The notes beneath the pieces were generated by a model, which was not told the DNA's origin, made no database searches, and saw nothing but the letters and a program-made list of their open reading frames with translations. Position numbers and translations under genes: made by a program. Of a stretch of DNA of 64,000 nt, positions 22,519-34,100 are shown one piece after another; within the stretch, counting starts at the first letter, position 1; each line of letters begins with the position of its first letter. The DNA is from Sclerotinia nivalis (taxonomy: Eukaryota; Ascomycota; Leotiomycetes; Helotiales; Sclerotiniaceae). The stretch spans positions 2,046,001-2,110,000 of the forward strand of contig JAPEIS010000001.1 in NCBI GenBank assembly GCA_029531795.1, in the 5' to 3' direction.

Positions 22519-23797
22519 TTGGGTATGTTTCTGTTTTGGTTTTTTTGGGGGGGGGATAAAACAAAATTATCACCATCCCATACTGATTCCCATAGAAACG
22601 TTAAGAATAAAGACAAGGAACCTTATCAACCGGGTGCAAAAAACTGGAATCGGAATGAGTTGCAAGATATAGCGGCGGGGTTGGAAAAGGCGTTCAAGGA
22701 TCTTGATCCAGTTGGTTACCGACAATATCGTATCTTAGTGTATGGTCAGGAAGAGGAGCATAGTTTATCAGTCAATAAATGTGATGAGGAAGATTTTGAG
22801 AAAATGGGAGGGAGTGCTGATTTATCTATTGCTGTTGGGTTCTCTGAGGTCGTAGATGAGTCTCAGAGTAAGATTACATATTCTCTTGCGTCTGTACGGA
22901 CTGTTGTTGATGGAATGCGTTGTATTGATTCGGGAAAGGAAAAGGAAAAGGAAAAGCAAGTTCACTACGAAACATGGGGCCTTCAGCATATACCTACTCA
23001 CAAAGAGATACATTGGCGGAGAAGTATTTTTTTCAACCTCAAGGTATGGCGTGGCATGACATGTTATTCCGAGAGCTGGTCACTTCAACCGTTAGCATCA
23101 CATCCCACCGAGATTGCGGGAATTAGGCAAAGATTCAAGGATGTGACCAGAAGAAAACAGTATGGTTGCAGCATTGGAATGGAAATTAAAGCGGATAGGG
23201 ATGTGGAGTGGAAAATGCAAGAGGATTATTTGAGGGGGGTTGTGGAGATACTGGGAGAAATGGCAGAGGAGAGCATTTTGTGTCTCTGTAGAATGAGGGG
23301 GAGATGAATGAGTTGTGGGAATTTGAAAATGGAATGGAGGATGGAAGCGATGGGGGCGAGGAAACTGAGGGGATTGTTTGGGAGAGAGAGATGGATGGGG
23401 TTGGAGGGAAGTTTGGAGATTAAGAGGGGTGTGGAGGGAGGGAGGAGGAAGTGGTGGAGATGGGTTAGGGATTCTGTGGGGAGGGAGTGGTGGAGGGAAG
23501 GGGAGGGAAGGGGAGGGGATGGAGTGGTGGAGGAAGGCGGAGAAGGTGGAGTGGGTGCTTGTGATTAAGGGGGTGGAAGTTGATCGTTTGAAAAGGATTA
23601 CGCCGGTTTTGGTTGAGGATTCTTGGGATGAGAATGAGGGGAAGGGGAAGGGGAAGGAGAGCGTAACTCAAGAGCTGACGAAAGGAACTCTGGATGCGGA
23701 AACAAAATACGAAGGGAAAGGTCACCATCGGAAAGAAAGAGGCACAGAGAAGAATGAAGATCTTGGCGGAAAGATTTTATGTAGGAGGAAATAGTGA
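22519..23797 (+). CDS. Unidentified candidate gene, structure unresolved
   Basis: A 262-codon plus-strand ORF (22519-23307) has protein-like content from about 22600 on (ELQDIAAGLEKAFKDLDPVG, then YRQYRILVYGQEEEH, DLSIAVGFSEVVDES). After its stop, coding-like sequence continues in other frames: an acidic stretch at 23294-23425 (GEMNELWEFENGMEDGSDGG) and a tail at about 23530-23794 (VEWVLVIKGVEVDRLKRITP) ending RRK. Fitting introns joining these frames were not found, and the section 23370-23560 is very G-rich. The true start may lie downstream of 22519 because the first residues are low-complexity. No family is recognised. It could be a fast-evolving lineage-specific gene or a decaying one. 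Confidence 0.4.
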
Positions 23798-24613
23798 TTA
23801 AGAGAGAGAAAGCTTGGATGGGTAGTAGATGGGTATTAGAACTAGAGGAGGTAATCTTGCTTTCTTCATTTCCACAAAGAGACGTTGAGATAATTCTAGG
23901 CGGGCACTAGGGAATAGTCACGGTTGTGGAGTAAGAGGTATGGAGAATGGAGGGATCTTTTATGTGATGTTGTAATATAATATAATACTAAACGATGATT
24001 TTTAAAATGTCTTCTATGGTGAGAGGTTTCGGTAGTGTGTCATATACTCTGTCTGGATTATAGTTTAATAATAATTCATGAGGGATATTTCGAATATTGT
24101 ATTTCTTTCTGAATTTTGAATTTTGAATTTGGAAATTTAAATCTTATATGAACATTGAATATACTCTTCATATGGCGTGTATATTGAATAAATGAATGAA
24201 TAGATGAATAAATGAATGAATAAATGAATAAATGAATAAATGAATAAATAGATGAATAAATGAATGAATAGATGAATAAATGAATGAATAAATGAATAAA
24301 TGAATAAATGAATAAATGAAATATATGTAAATCGAGAAATGAAAGGCAGGAATTAAATAAACATCGATAATTTAACAAGTACTAAATGGTAACTGACTAT
24401 ACAATACTCAAGTACATTCTCGTACCAAAATAAGATAATAGTATTCTCCTCTTAATCACAACATGGATATCCCAAACGTTAATGACCTCAGGGTAATATT
24501 TCCAATACAAAAAAACTAATTCATATATCTGCTCATGCAACATCCAACCTCTAATTACCAATTTCAACCCTCCTCACTTACTAAAGCATCCACCAACATC
24601 AACCCCCCACAAT
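23798..24613. other. Intergenic with tetranucleotide-like repeat
   Basis: No gene is seen. The main content is the TGAATAAA/TGAATGAA repeat at 24184-24319 and AT-rich flanks near the 3' end of the receptor gene. Confidence 0.55.
24184..24319. repeat. Imperfect (TGAA/TAAA)n repeat
   Basis: About 34 tetranucleotide units alternating TGAA, TAAA and TAGA. It creates a spurious repetitive ORF on the minus strand. Confidence 0.9.
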
Positions 24614-26528
24614 CTACGCTAACCCCTCTCTACTCTCAAAACTATTCGTAACAACAATCCCATTCTTCCATTTAAATTCCCCCTCCCCCATCCCCTCCTC
24701 CAATCCCCCCTCCCTCTCATACCGCGCCGGTCCCTCCGCATGCGCAGTAATATGTTGCGTCTCACTCCCATTTCCATTCCCATTCCCACCCCTACTCCCA
24801 TTCCCATGTCCCATAATCCACGGTTCCAATTTAGTTTCTCGATGCATATGCATTCCTGTATATTGACCAAACATATTTCTCTCTCCATTTCCATTTCTCT
24901 CCCCATTCACATGCCTATTCTCCAAACTAGGATGCTGAGAAGAACTCCTGATCGAACGAAGCGAAATAGCAGATTGAACGCTCGCGACGAGAGATTGCAC
25001 GCCTTTGGTATTAAGGAGACCGTATTGGGCGGGCAGACAGGCGGCGATGATTCCGAGGCCGGATTCGATCATGGACCAGTAGAGGCCGGAGGTGCAGATG
25101 ACTTTTTTGGTGGGGTGTGGTGTTAGTTTGGGGTTTGGGGTGGGAATGGGGGGGAAAGGGGGAATGAGACGTACATTCGAAATCGGCGTGCGGATCGTAG
25201 TTTACGGCTGTGGCTTGGATGAATACTATCATTCGGACGATTGAGGCGGCAATGGTGCTATGTATTTAGAGTTAGCTTGACTGGTTTCAATGGGGTCCCT
25301 GGTGCAGGTAGGTATAGCTTACAGGGCTCCTAGGGAGAAAATGGCTAGAATACCTATTTTTCGGGCGACGGTTAGATGGAGACCGAAGATCTGGATAGAT
25401 GGTTAGTGATTGAGATTAGGTTTGGTCTGGAAGTTTGAGGAGAAAGTTGAGTGAGTTCGTTGAATGCGATGAGTATGCCATAGAATTTGTCGCATTCAAT
25501 TGGGGAAAACAATTGAATTATTTGCGATAATCAAATATTCAGACGTGCAACATAACTTCTGTTTCTCGGAATAATCGGCCGCTTTTGGAGCCCAGAAAGG
25601 TGATGGATGAAGTGAGGTGTAGTGTGAAAACATCCAAACCTCACTTCTCCCATCCATAGCTTCACACTAATTCAGGGGGTTCGAAGAAAAAAGCAACCAA
25701 AAAACATACCATCGGCACCGGCAAACAAATAATGACAAAATCCGTCACAACATCACTAACCGCAAACGCATTATGCAGGAGATCCGTATCCACACAATGC
25801 GCCTTCTCAACAATCGTGCTAGTCCAATAAGCGGCAAAATCCGAGCCGCAGATAAAGAGGATGGAGAAGAAGAAGGAAAGCGTCCAGAGGAGGATTATGA
25901 GGATCATGAACCAGGTGACGATGTTGAAGCGGGGGGCGGCGTTGCGGGTGAAGACGCGGCGGTAGAAGAGGATGAGGGAGAGTTTGACGAGGCCGAGGGC
26001 GGGGATTTGGAGGAGCTCGCCGGGCCAGAATGCCTGGTTGGTTAGCGGGGGTGAGGGTGAGGGGTTGTGGAGGAGGGCGATAGGGAGATAGGGGGGGGGG
26101 GAGAGGACAATGTGAAGGGTGGTGGACGTACGATGTTTGAATCTGGTTTTCCGATTTGAGTTGATGGGGCTGGGGCTGGATATCCAAGTTGTTTAAGTCC
26201 GACCTCTTTTCCGATACTATATTAGTTTCCTATTCCCTCTTCCAAAAAAGATAATATATTCTCACCAGCCATGATAGCGACGCCCATACCAATCACAAAG
26301 ACCTATATATATATCATCATCAACATTTACCCACTTAAATCATCCAGACACAGATAAAGATTTGAATCAACATACCAATGCAGCCATAATCAAATAATCA
26401 TCAGCTCCCAAACCCACCTTCTTCAAATGTCTAGCGTAGATTCTAAGTCCCACTGTAGCAGAACAAACAGGGATGAAAACAGCTGCTGCTGCTATAGCCA
26501 AATTTGCATGGATTTGAAGATCTGCCAT
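24614..26528 (-). CDS. Rhodopsin-domain (Pth11/SAT4-like) integral membrane receptor
   Basis: Seven exons on the minus strand: 26376-26528, 26266-26302, 26132-26216, 25710-26033, 25323-25390, 25175-25257 and 24614-25101. The protein begins MADLQIHANLAIAAAAVFIP and has the family marks LRIYARHLKKVGLGADDYLI, FWPGELLQIPALGLVKLSLI, FYRRVFTRN, LWTLSFFFSILFICG, FVIICLPVPM and CTSGLYWSMIESGLGIIAACLPA. Seven hydrophobic segments are expected. The cytosolic tail is Ser-rich and Gly/Asn-rich (GNGNGNGS). The family includes Pth11-like receptors for surface or nutrient cues; the ligand is unknown. The exon 2 to exon 3 junction is odd: exon 2 ends one base into a codon, while exon 3 needs two more bases before ATC GGA. 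The total is 1238 bp, one base short of a multiple of three. Intron 4 is 319 bp. Confidence 0.85.
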
Positions 26529-28265
26529 TTTGGTATTGGAATTTGAGAGGGATATCGTATCGATAGATTTTATTGTTCAACGAGACAATTCGATGCGATT
26601 GAAACCTAGCAATGAGGAAAGGAAAGGAGAGTATAAAAATACCGAATGAAAAGAAAAGAAAAGATCAAGTCTTGCAAAGATAGAATACAATACAATAAAA
26701 AAGCACCCATAAGCAACAATAAACATCGGGATAATGAACTTCATATACATATACGGCTCCAGCCTCCGTGACCCCGTGGGGAAATTCCTCGGGACATTTT
26801 GAGCTCCTCACTATTAGCTCCTTGTAGCAATAATCCCACATCTCCCTGATCCTTATGACGATGAGAATTAAGGTAACATGAACTAAGATTCTCGAGACGA
26901 ACGAGGCATTTCTCGCTGCGAGAATAGGTGTGCATATCGTACAGATGGGAGAGATCCTTACAACAACGTTTTTTCAATGCAGTGGTGTTTAAGGTTGCTG
27001 GACTTGGAAGACGGAATGATACATTAGTGACCTTGAGGTGGGTGATACGTGGGGATTTGGGCGAATCAGATTGGGACGGGGTGGGACGGTGTGGTACGGT
27101 TCAAAGTATTAACTCACGATAATCCTTCGTTTGTAATTTGATACCGTTTCTTGGTGCTCCTGGTGACAAGAATACCCCTAGGCCTCTAAATAGGACACAT
27201 GATTTTATGTGGTGGTAGTGTAGTGGTAGTGAAGAAACAATCCGCGATATGAAGAGGGGTCTTAGGATGGATGGAAACGCATTCTGTCAACAATGCATAA
27301 GTAAATTCGCAGTGGAATATTGATATTGAGGGATGGGTTGCGCGCTGAAAAAATGGATGGATGTACATAGTACAATCGGCCGTACTACTTGTAACACCGG
27401 AATCACCTCTTGTGACATGACGCTACTTGATAACATTGGGATGTGCTGATTTCCATGTCAATGAGTGGCAGGTAAGGGCGCACAGAACAATATTCTCGAG
27501 CATGGAAAAGGGATACATCCTGGCGATATTGCAAAAGGATATGAAATGTTCATATTGATCATTAATAAAGGAAGACTAGAATTATAAGAATGGCAAGCGC
27601 AGTGCGGAAGATTTCTTCCTTCCGTCTTATATTCTCACTAGTATTGTACCACAAGGTTTCGGCGGTCAAGATATCCCGTGATCTTATACCCGTTCACTAG
27701 ATATCGAAAGTCATCGATTCCGAGGACAAAGAACCCTTACCGAAGACACAGCACATGTACTTTCTTTCACCCTGCTTACCATGCAATTTCCATGCAAGCG
27801 AGCTGCAGATAACGATCTGCTAATTATGACTGTGTACCTCCTCGACCATAATTTGAGTTAGATCTCGATGTCGTACTAGTACGTACAGATGTATTTCCGG
27901 GTCTTTTGGTTTCCCCATAAAAAGATATCAGAGCCATGGATCTAAGGATTTAAAGATCTGAAACTGTGAGTTGGCACCGAGCGGTTTGTGAGAGGCATGG
28001 CAAATGAGTAGGTATCCGTTAAGGAGTTGACAGCGGAGTAAGATATATGGAGGTATCCATCAGGGTATCAGGAGCACAAATTTCGTTGTAAGAAGTGTAA
28101 GATTATAGCTTTGTGTTCTCCTTTGTCGAGCATACTTTTTTTCTTGTTCTCATAGTCAAGCTTTTGCGGTAAAACTCAAGCTTTGAACCAAACAGATACA
28201 GAGGGTAAGAGGGTTCGCACAGGACCTCTGTTCAAACCCTGTGCTCACTTATCATCTTGTACTGA
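26529..28265. other. Intergenic, no supported gene
   Basis: 1.7 kb upstream of the receptor gene. Short ORFs at 26741-26977 (minus) and 26928-27122 (plus) overlap one another and lack motifs. No repeat or RNA gene is recognised. Confidence 0.5.
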
Positions 28266-28722
28266 TATGCTTCAACTAGGAGCCAAGCCCATTTTTTATT
28301 CGATCCTCCTGATTTTCCTCCCAAACTTGAAAGGATTGTCCTCACGTACCACTCCTATGACAAAGTTTATGTCGCATCCCTCCACGATGTTATTACCAAG
28401 TCAGACCAAAGTTTCTCTACTAAGCCATTCAAGATTCCAGATCGACTGAAAATCTGCCGGGGCAATTTCACGATCAAGTACATGCTGGCAAGCTTTTGCT
28501 CAGCATCAACAATGGTGATGTACATTGGCATCATTGAGAATCTGATGAAGAAAGAAGTATCTCCAGTATATCCCATGCGAGATCATGCTTGCATAAGCAG
28601 GTACCCTCGAAATGACTGATTTTGTATACAGAGAGACAGAGGTGATGGCTGTAGAGGAGATGCTCGCGTATGCGGCAATGTGCATGTTTGGTACGCACCC
28701 ACGCACTCAATATATCGTTTAA
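28266..28722 (+). pseudogene. Unidentified protein-coding relic with frameshift
   Basis: A plus-strand frame with no stop from 28266 to 28619 reads FDPPDFPPKLERIVLTYHSY, DKVYVASLHDVITKSDQSF, KIPDRLKICRGNFTIKYMLA, MVMYIGIIENLMKKEVSPVY and MRDHACIS, clearly protein-like. It has no initiator Met near its start. It stops at TGA 28617-28619, and the next frame picks up with TDFVYRETEVMAVEEMLAYAAMCMFG to a TAA at 28720-28722. Treating the break as an intron would need one of 31 bp (GTACCC…ACAG), below the usual fungal minimum. An acceptor-like TAG at 28279 and a donor-like GTAAGA near 28205 suggest an upstream exon, but the phase could not be settled. I do not recognise the family. It is best described as a fragment or pseudogene. 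Confidence 0.5.
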
Positions 28723-31190
28723 AACCCTCATACCGTCTCAGGGCTCAAAGGCCACAAAAAAGAAAACAACAACTTTGAGCCTTAAGATATGGGATGAAAT
28801 TTGTCAATACGACTATCTCAGAACTCTCAGGATTATCTCACAACTTTGGTGATAATATCAGTATAGAAGTTTGTTTCATGTCAAAGTTGACACTGAAGTA
28901 AGAAGCATAATCCGATTTTTGATACCTACTCAGAAATAAATGGTTACCGTACCTTATCCTTCTATCTGTCAATATAATCGCTGTGAAGGTAATTTCTGTG
29001 TGGGGTATAGAGACACCGATATGGCCAACACGAATTGCGACAGCGATACCATTTCCTATTGACATACAATTAATTCAGCGATTGTCCAACAATTGAGAGC
29101 GCAAGAATGTGAAGCTATTCACAGCTTCAATTGAAGCACAGAAAATGATTTTGTGCCTGGTGATGTTGATATTAGTAATCAACCGAGTGGAATTTATCAG
29201 CAGAGGGGATCGATGGAATTGTGGAAAATTGATGGGGAATTCGCCAGTACTTCGTTATTTTCCACCGCCGACTCGGCGGGAATGACTTGCCTTGGCGCGG
29301 CATAAATACCAACATTGCTGACAAAGATTATCAATTCATCAACGAGATTCTGCAGCTAATTAATTTATCCTTTGGATCCATAAAATAATTATGTACAACT
29401 TTCTTCCTTACACAAGCAAAACTTCAGAAAGAGCTCCCCTTTCCAGCCCCGAATTCGTGTTGGGGTTGAAATCGCGCGATATGGTCATCAGGTCCATAAG
29501 AATCTCCTGAAGATTTCAAATACGGTGTAACGATTGATTACTCCTGAAGAGTCGAAGAACGATGGGACGCGAAACTTATTAGAAATCGCTCACCGTAAGT
29601 AAGTAAATACGAAGTATATTGTCAGTTTGGGAAGTGTATTAATAATCTGGAAAGCGAGAATCTTCGGCTCAGATATCAGAAGGCTGGCCTTATCCAAGCT
29701 TCAAGCTTCAAGCTTCAAACTTTAATATCTCCAATTCTCAACACAGACGACGATGGACAGAATAGATCAGAGCTTTCTCAAATCATAGAATCATCCCAGA
29801 TGTGTCAGGCCGAGTTGTTCAAGTGTAGTCACTCGGGGAAGCAAACGCCACACGCATTATTAGTTGCATGGTAGAGTGATAGAGTTACGACCTACCGGTA
29901 CTCCGTTGCTGTTGGGTGACTGGGTTATTCCTTCTGAGAACATACATACAGGAGACAGTCTTGTACTCCGTATTTCCGATAGTTGACCCAGTTAACCCTG
30001 TTGACCTTGTTGCCGCAGGAGGTCTTTTTTATTCCTTAATAGTGAATGGATTTATTGCGGACATTTTTAAGTTTTCCTAATTCCGAGAAGGTCCTAACTC
30101 CTATGCCTTCGAGTCAATAAAGTTTGGATTGATGAGATATCTGACTAATGGATGTAGTCTAAATTTCCCATCCTTGGTTAGAAATCAGAAGTTAGGACTC
30201 AGAGAGCCAATCATTGTTCGACAAGGGGAATAAGGCTGCTCTGACTGCCGCAATACCGGGAAAATTAAAGGTTCATGCCGCTTTTATGGGGCTTGAATCG
30301 AAAATCCACGAACCATCAGAAACTTTCTAATGTTTTTGTTCTGGAAGCAGGAAAAGAAATAAAAGTGGCGCATGTTATCTTCTTTTTACCGTTAGTCTGC
30401 AAGTAGCACAAGTAGCATGATAGCATGAGCTCCAGCTGCCTTACAAAGCAAAAAAACCTACTAGGTACTTATGGGGTTCAGCGGGACCTTTTCATTTAAT
30501 TAACCCAGCGCGACCCCGATGATTACTCATATTATTTACTCACAAAGAAGGAATGATGTTTGCGCCTCGGCATTACCATTTATCCATACCCTCCAGCTTA
30601 GACTTACTAGACCTACATCAGCGGCGCCAGCTTTTGTGTACGGAGCATGCATTAACTCCAGAATTCATAGTACATACTAGGTCCTCCTCTATGAGTTTGT
30701 GACTCCACGAGTTTCTATCATAATCACTGTACGCATACGGAGTACATTATGATACATTTTATCCACCAAAGGGGCGAGTTTGCAGAAGATCTGCAAGGAT
30801 CTAAAGCACCCACCCCAACATGGTGGATTGGTGGATTGGTGGACCGCGCTCTCCATGCAAGATGCCAAAAAGGGCGCTAATGATACCTACCTGGTAATTA
30901 TTTGATATTAAATCTAAGTGGGACTCTCTTCTTTTTATTGTAGAAGATTATCTATATGAGAGGGTTCCCTGCTAGATTTCAGGAAAGTCTTCTCAGCCTT
31001 ATACCTTTTGATTGTTTTTTATTGCTTCAAAACCATTGTGTTTATTCCTTAATATTGGTAATTTTGACCTCTTTCTCACACATCGTCCATCCGCGGACAC
31101 TGGATTCACTGTATAGCTCAGTGATTACCACTTAATTACACATATCTTCATCATCCACAATCTAGCTAGACTTACCATATACACATCGCC
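28723..31190. other. Intergenic and promoter region of the ABC transporter
   Basis: 2.5 kb without a supported gene. It contains two exact TACGGAGTA motifs (29964-29972 in reverse, 30736-30744), a near copy at 29891, and short direct repeats such as the TTCAAGC triplet at 29698-29716 and TGGATTGG near 30825-30840. The last 150 bases before the ATG are AT-rich with pyrimidine runs, as expected for a leader. Confidence 0.5.
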
Positions 31191-34100
31191 ATGGAAAGAG
31201 ATTTCCATGATCGTCCTACATCCAAGGACGAAACGCAATCCTTAGCCGCAACTACAAACACTGCTCGCGAATCAATTGAAGACGCTGAAACTCAACGAGA
31301 AAATGTGCGGAACGCCAATCCCAATGGTTTCGTCAGCACCAATCAGGGCATCGATGTCAAAACTGCCGAGGCCGAATTTGCGCAACTTCAGCGAGAGTTG
31401 ACTGGTATTAGTACTAAGAGCAAGGCATTGTCCAGGACGCGATCGAAGTCTAAAACCGCTGGCGCGAATGATGTAGAGAAGTCTGGAGAATCATCCGAAG
31501 AGGCGGAACAATTCGATTTAGAGGATACCCTTCGAGGCAACAGGCAGGCGGAAGAAGATTCTGGCATTCGTTCAAAACATATTGGAGTGATATGGGAAGG
31601 GCTTACAGTTCGCGGAACAGGTGGCGTGTCAAATTTTGTTAAGACATTCCCTGATGCATTTATCAGTTTCTTCAATGTGTTTGAAACTGCGATGAACATC
31701 TTTGGTATAGGCAAGCAAGGCAGAGAAATAAAGATCTTGCAGGATTTCAGGGGAGTAGTGAAACCTGGAGAAATGGTTCTTGTACTTGGAAGACCTGGCT
31801 CTGGTTGCACAACTTTCTTGAAGGTCATTGCAAATCAAAGATTTGGTTACACAGGTGTGGACGGGTAAGTTTTTATTTTCTCCCTTCGAGTTTGCCTGAA
31901 TCATTCAGATTGTTGGCATACTTGCTTTTTCTTAAAGGTTGGCCAATTACTCACAATTTTATACAGAGAGGTACTTTACGGCCCTTTCGACGCTCTTGAA
32001 TTTTCGAAAAAATATAGGGGAGAAGCTGTCTATAATCAGGAGGATGATGTCCATCACCCTACTTTAACCGTAGGTCAAACCTTGGGTTTTGCTCTTGACA
32101 CCAAAACTCCGAGAAAGCGCCCCAATGGAATGTCCAAAGCGGAATTTAAGGAGAAAGTAATCGATACACTTCTTCGAATGTTCAACATTAGTCACACTCG
32201 TAATACGGTTGTGGGTAATGCCTTCGTCAGAGGTGTCTCCGGAGGAGAGAGAAAGCGTGTGTCCATCGCGGAAATGATGATCACAAGTGGTACAGTTTTG
32301 GCTTGGGACAACAGTACAAGAGGATTGGACGCTTCAACCGCCCTTGATTATGCGAAATCTCTTCGTGTTATGACGAACATTTATAAGACCACAACCTTTG
32401 TTTCGCTGTATCAAGCAAGTGAAAATATCTACAAGCAATTCGACAAAGTCTTGGTCATCGATGATGGAAGAGAGGTCTTCTTTGGACCAACAGCTGAAGC
32501 GAGAGCCTATTTCGAAGGTCTCGGCTTCAAGGAGAAGCCCCGTCAAACCACTCCTGATTTCTTGACCGGTTGTACCGATGAGTTTGAGCGCGAATATGCA
32601 ACTGGTCACTCTGCTGCAGACTCGCCACACAGCCCTGAAACTTTGGCTCAAGCGTTCTTGGAGTCCAAGGTCTCAACTCGCTTAAGCGAGGAAATGGATG
32701 CCTACAGAAAACAAGTAGCCACAGACAAGAAAATGCATGATGATTTCGAGGTTGCAATACTGGACAGCAAACGCAAGGGAGCATCGAAATCTTCCGTGTA
32801 CTCTGTTCCGTACCACTTGCAAGTCTGGGCATTGATGCAACGACAATACTTGATTAAGTGGCAAGACAAATTCTCTCTGGTCGTCAGTTGGGTTACTAGT
32901 ATTACTATCGCTATTGTTTTGGGTACCGTGTGGCTTGATTTACCCAAAACTTCTGCCGGAGCATTTACTAGAGGTGGTCTTCTCTTCATTTCGTTGTTGT
33001 TCAATGCTTTCCAAGCGTTCTCCGAATTGGCATCTACTATGTTGGGCAGACCAATTGTCAACAAGCATAGGTCATACACGTTTCATCGTCCGTCCGCACT
33101 TTGGATTGCTCAGATTATAGTCGACACTGCCTTCTCTGCCGCCCAAATTCTGTTATTCTCAATCATCGTGTACTTTATGTGTGGTTTAGTAAGAGAAGCT
33201 GGGGCATTCTTTACATTCTACGTGGTCATTCTCAGTGGTTATTTGGCTATGACTCTCTTTTTCAGAACAGTCGGATGTCTTTGCCCTGATTTCGATTACG
33301 CGATTAAGTTTGCCGCCACAATCATTACCTTTTTCGTCATCACATCCGGTTATCTCATTCAATATCAAACTGAAAAGGTCTGGATTAGATGGATCTACTG
33401 GATTAATGCGCTTGGTCTTGGATTCTCCGCTTTGATGGAGAACGAGTTCAGCCGTCTTGATTTGAATTGTACAGGCGCCTATCTTGTCCCATCCGGACCA
33501 GGTTACGATAACATTGAGCATCAAGTATGTACGCTTGCTGGCAGTGTTGCTGGATCAAACATCGTTTCTGGTAGCAAGTACATTACTCAAGGATTTGACT
33601 ACAAGCCTTCTCAACTTTGGAGAAACTTTGGTATCATCGTTGCTTTGATCGTCGGTTTCCTATTTACAAACGCAACACTCGGCGAGTGGGTTTCATTCGG
33701 TGCCGGCGGCAATGCTGCCAAAGTATATCAAAAGCCTAACAAAGATCGTGATGAACTCAACCAAGCATTGGCCGCCAAACGCGATCAACGCCGTGCCACG
33801 AAGAGTAACGAAGGAGGCTCCGAAATCAGCATTAACTCAAAGGCTGTCTTGACCTGGGAAGGATTAAATTATGATGTCCCAACTCCTAATGGAGAATTAC
33901 GACTTTTGAAAAATATTTTCGGTTACGTTCGACCAGGTGAATTGACGGCACTTATGGGAGCCTCAGGTGCTGGAAAAACAACACTCCTTGATGTTTTGGC
34001 TTCAAGAAAGAACATCGGTGTTATTTCTGGTGATGTTCTTGTCGATGGTATTAAGCCAGGTAACTCTTTCCAGAGAGGAACTTCTTATGCTGAACAACTT

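Noticed and set aside
24076..24378. Repetitive FIHLFIYSF ORF on the minus strand
   Set aside because: It is a translation of the TGAA/TAAA repeat with no start context or domain.
25662..25907. Separate 81-residue membrane ORF ending EPPELV
   Set aside because: It is exon 4 of the receptor gene plus read-through into intron 4 at the GTATGT donor.
28201..28260. GGTTCG and GTTCAAAC boxes considered as a tRNA
   Set aside because: No acceptor or anticodon stems can be paired around them. No tRNA or rRNA was found elsewhere by eye either.
28601..28631. A 31 bp intron joining the two halves of the unknown relic
   Set aside because: It is shorter than accepted fungal introns and has no branch site. 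A frameshift is more likely, though it is listed as testable.
31997..32081. Apparent separate start of the ABC transporter second exon at a TTG (32082)
   Set aside because: The sequence from 31967 is continuous with exon 1 after removing a GT-AG intron and carries essential NBD1 residues. The TTG is an internal Leu codon.
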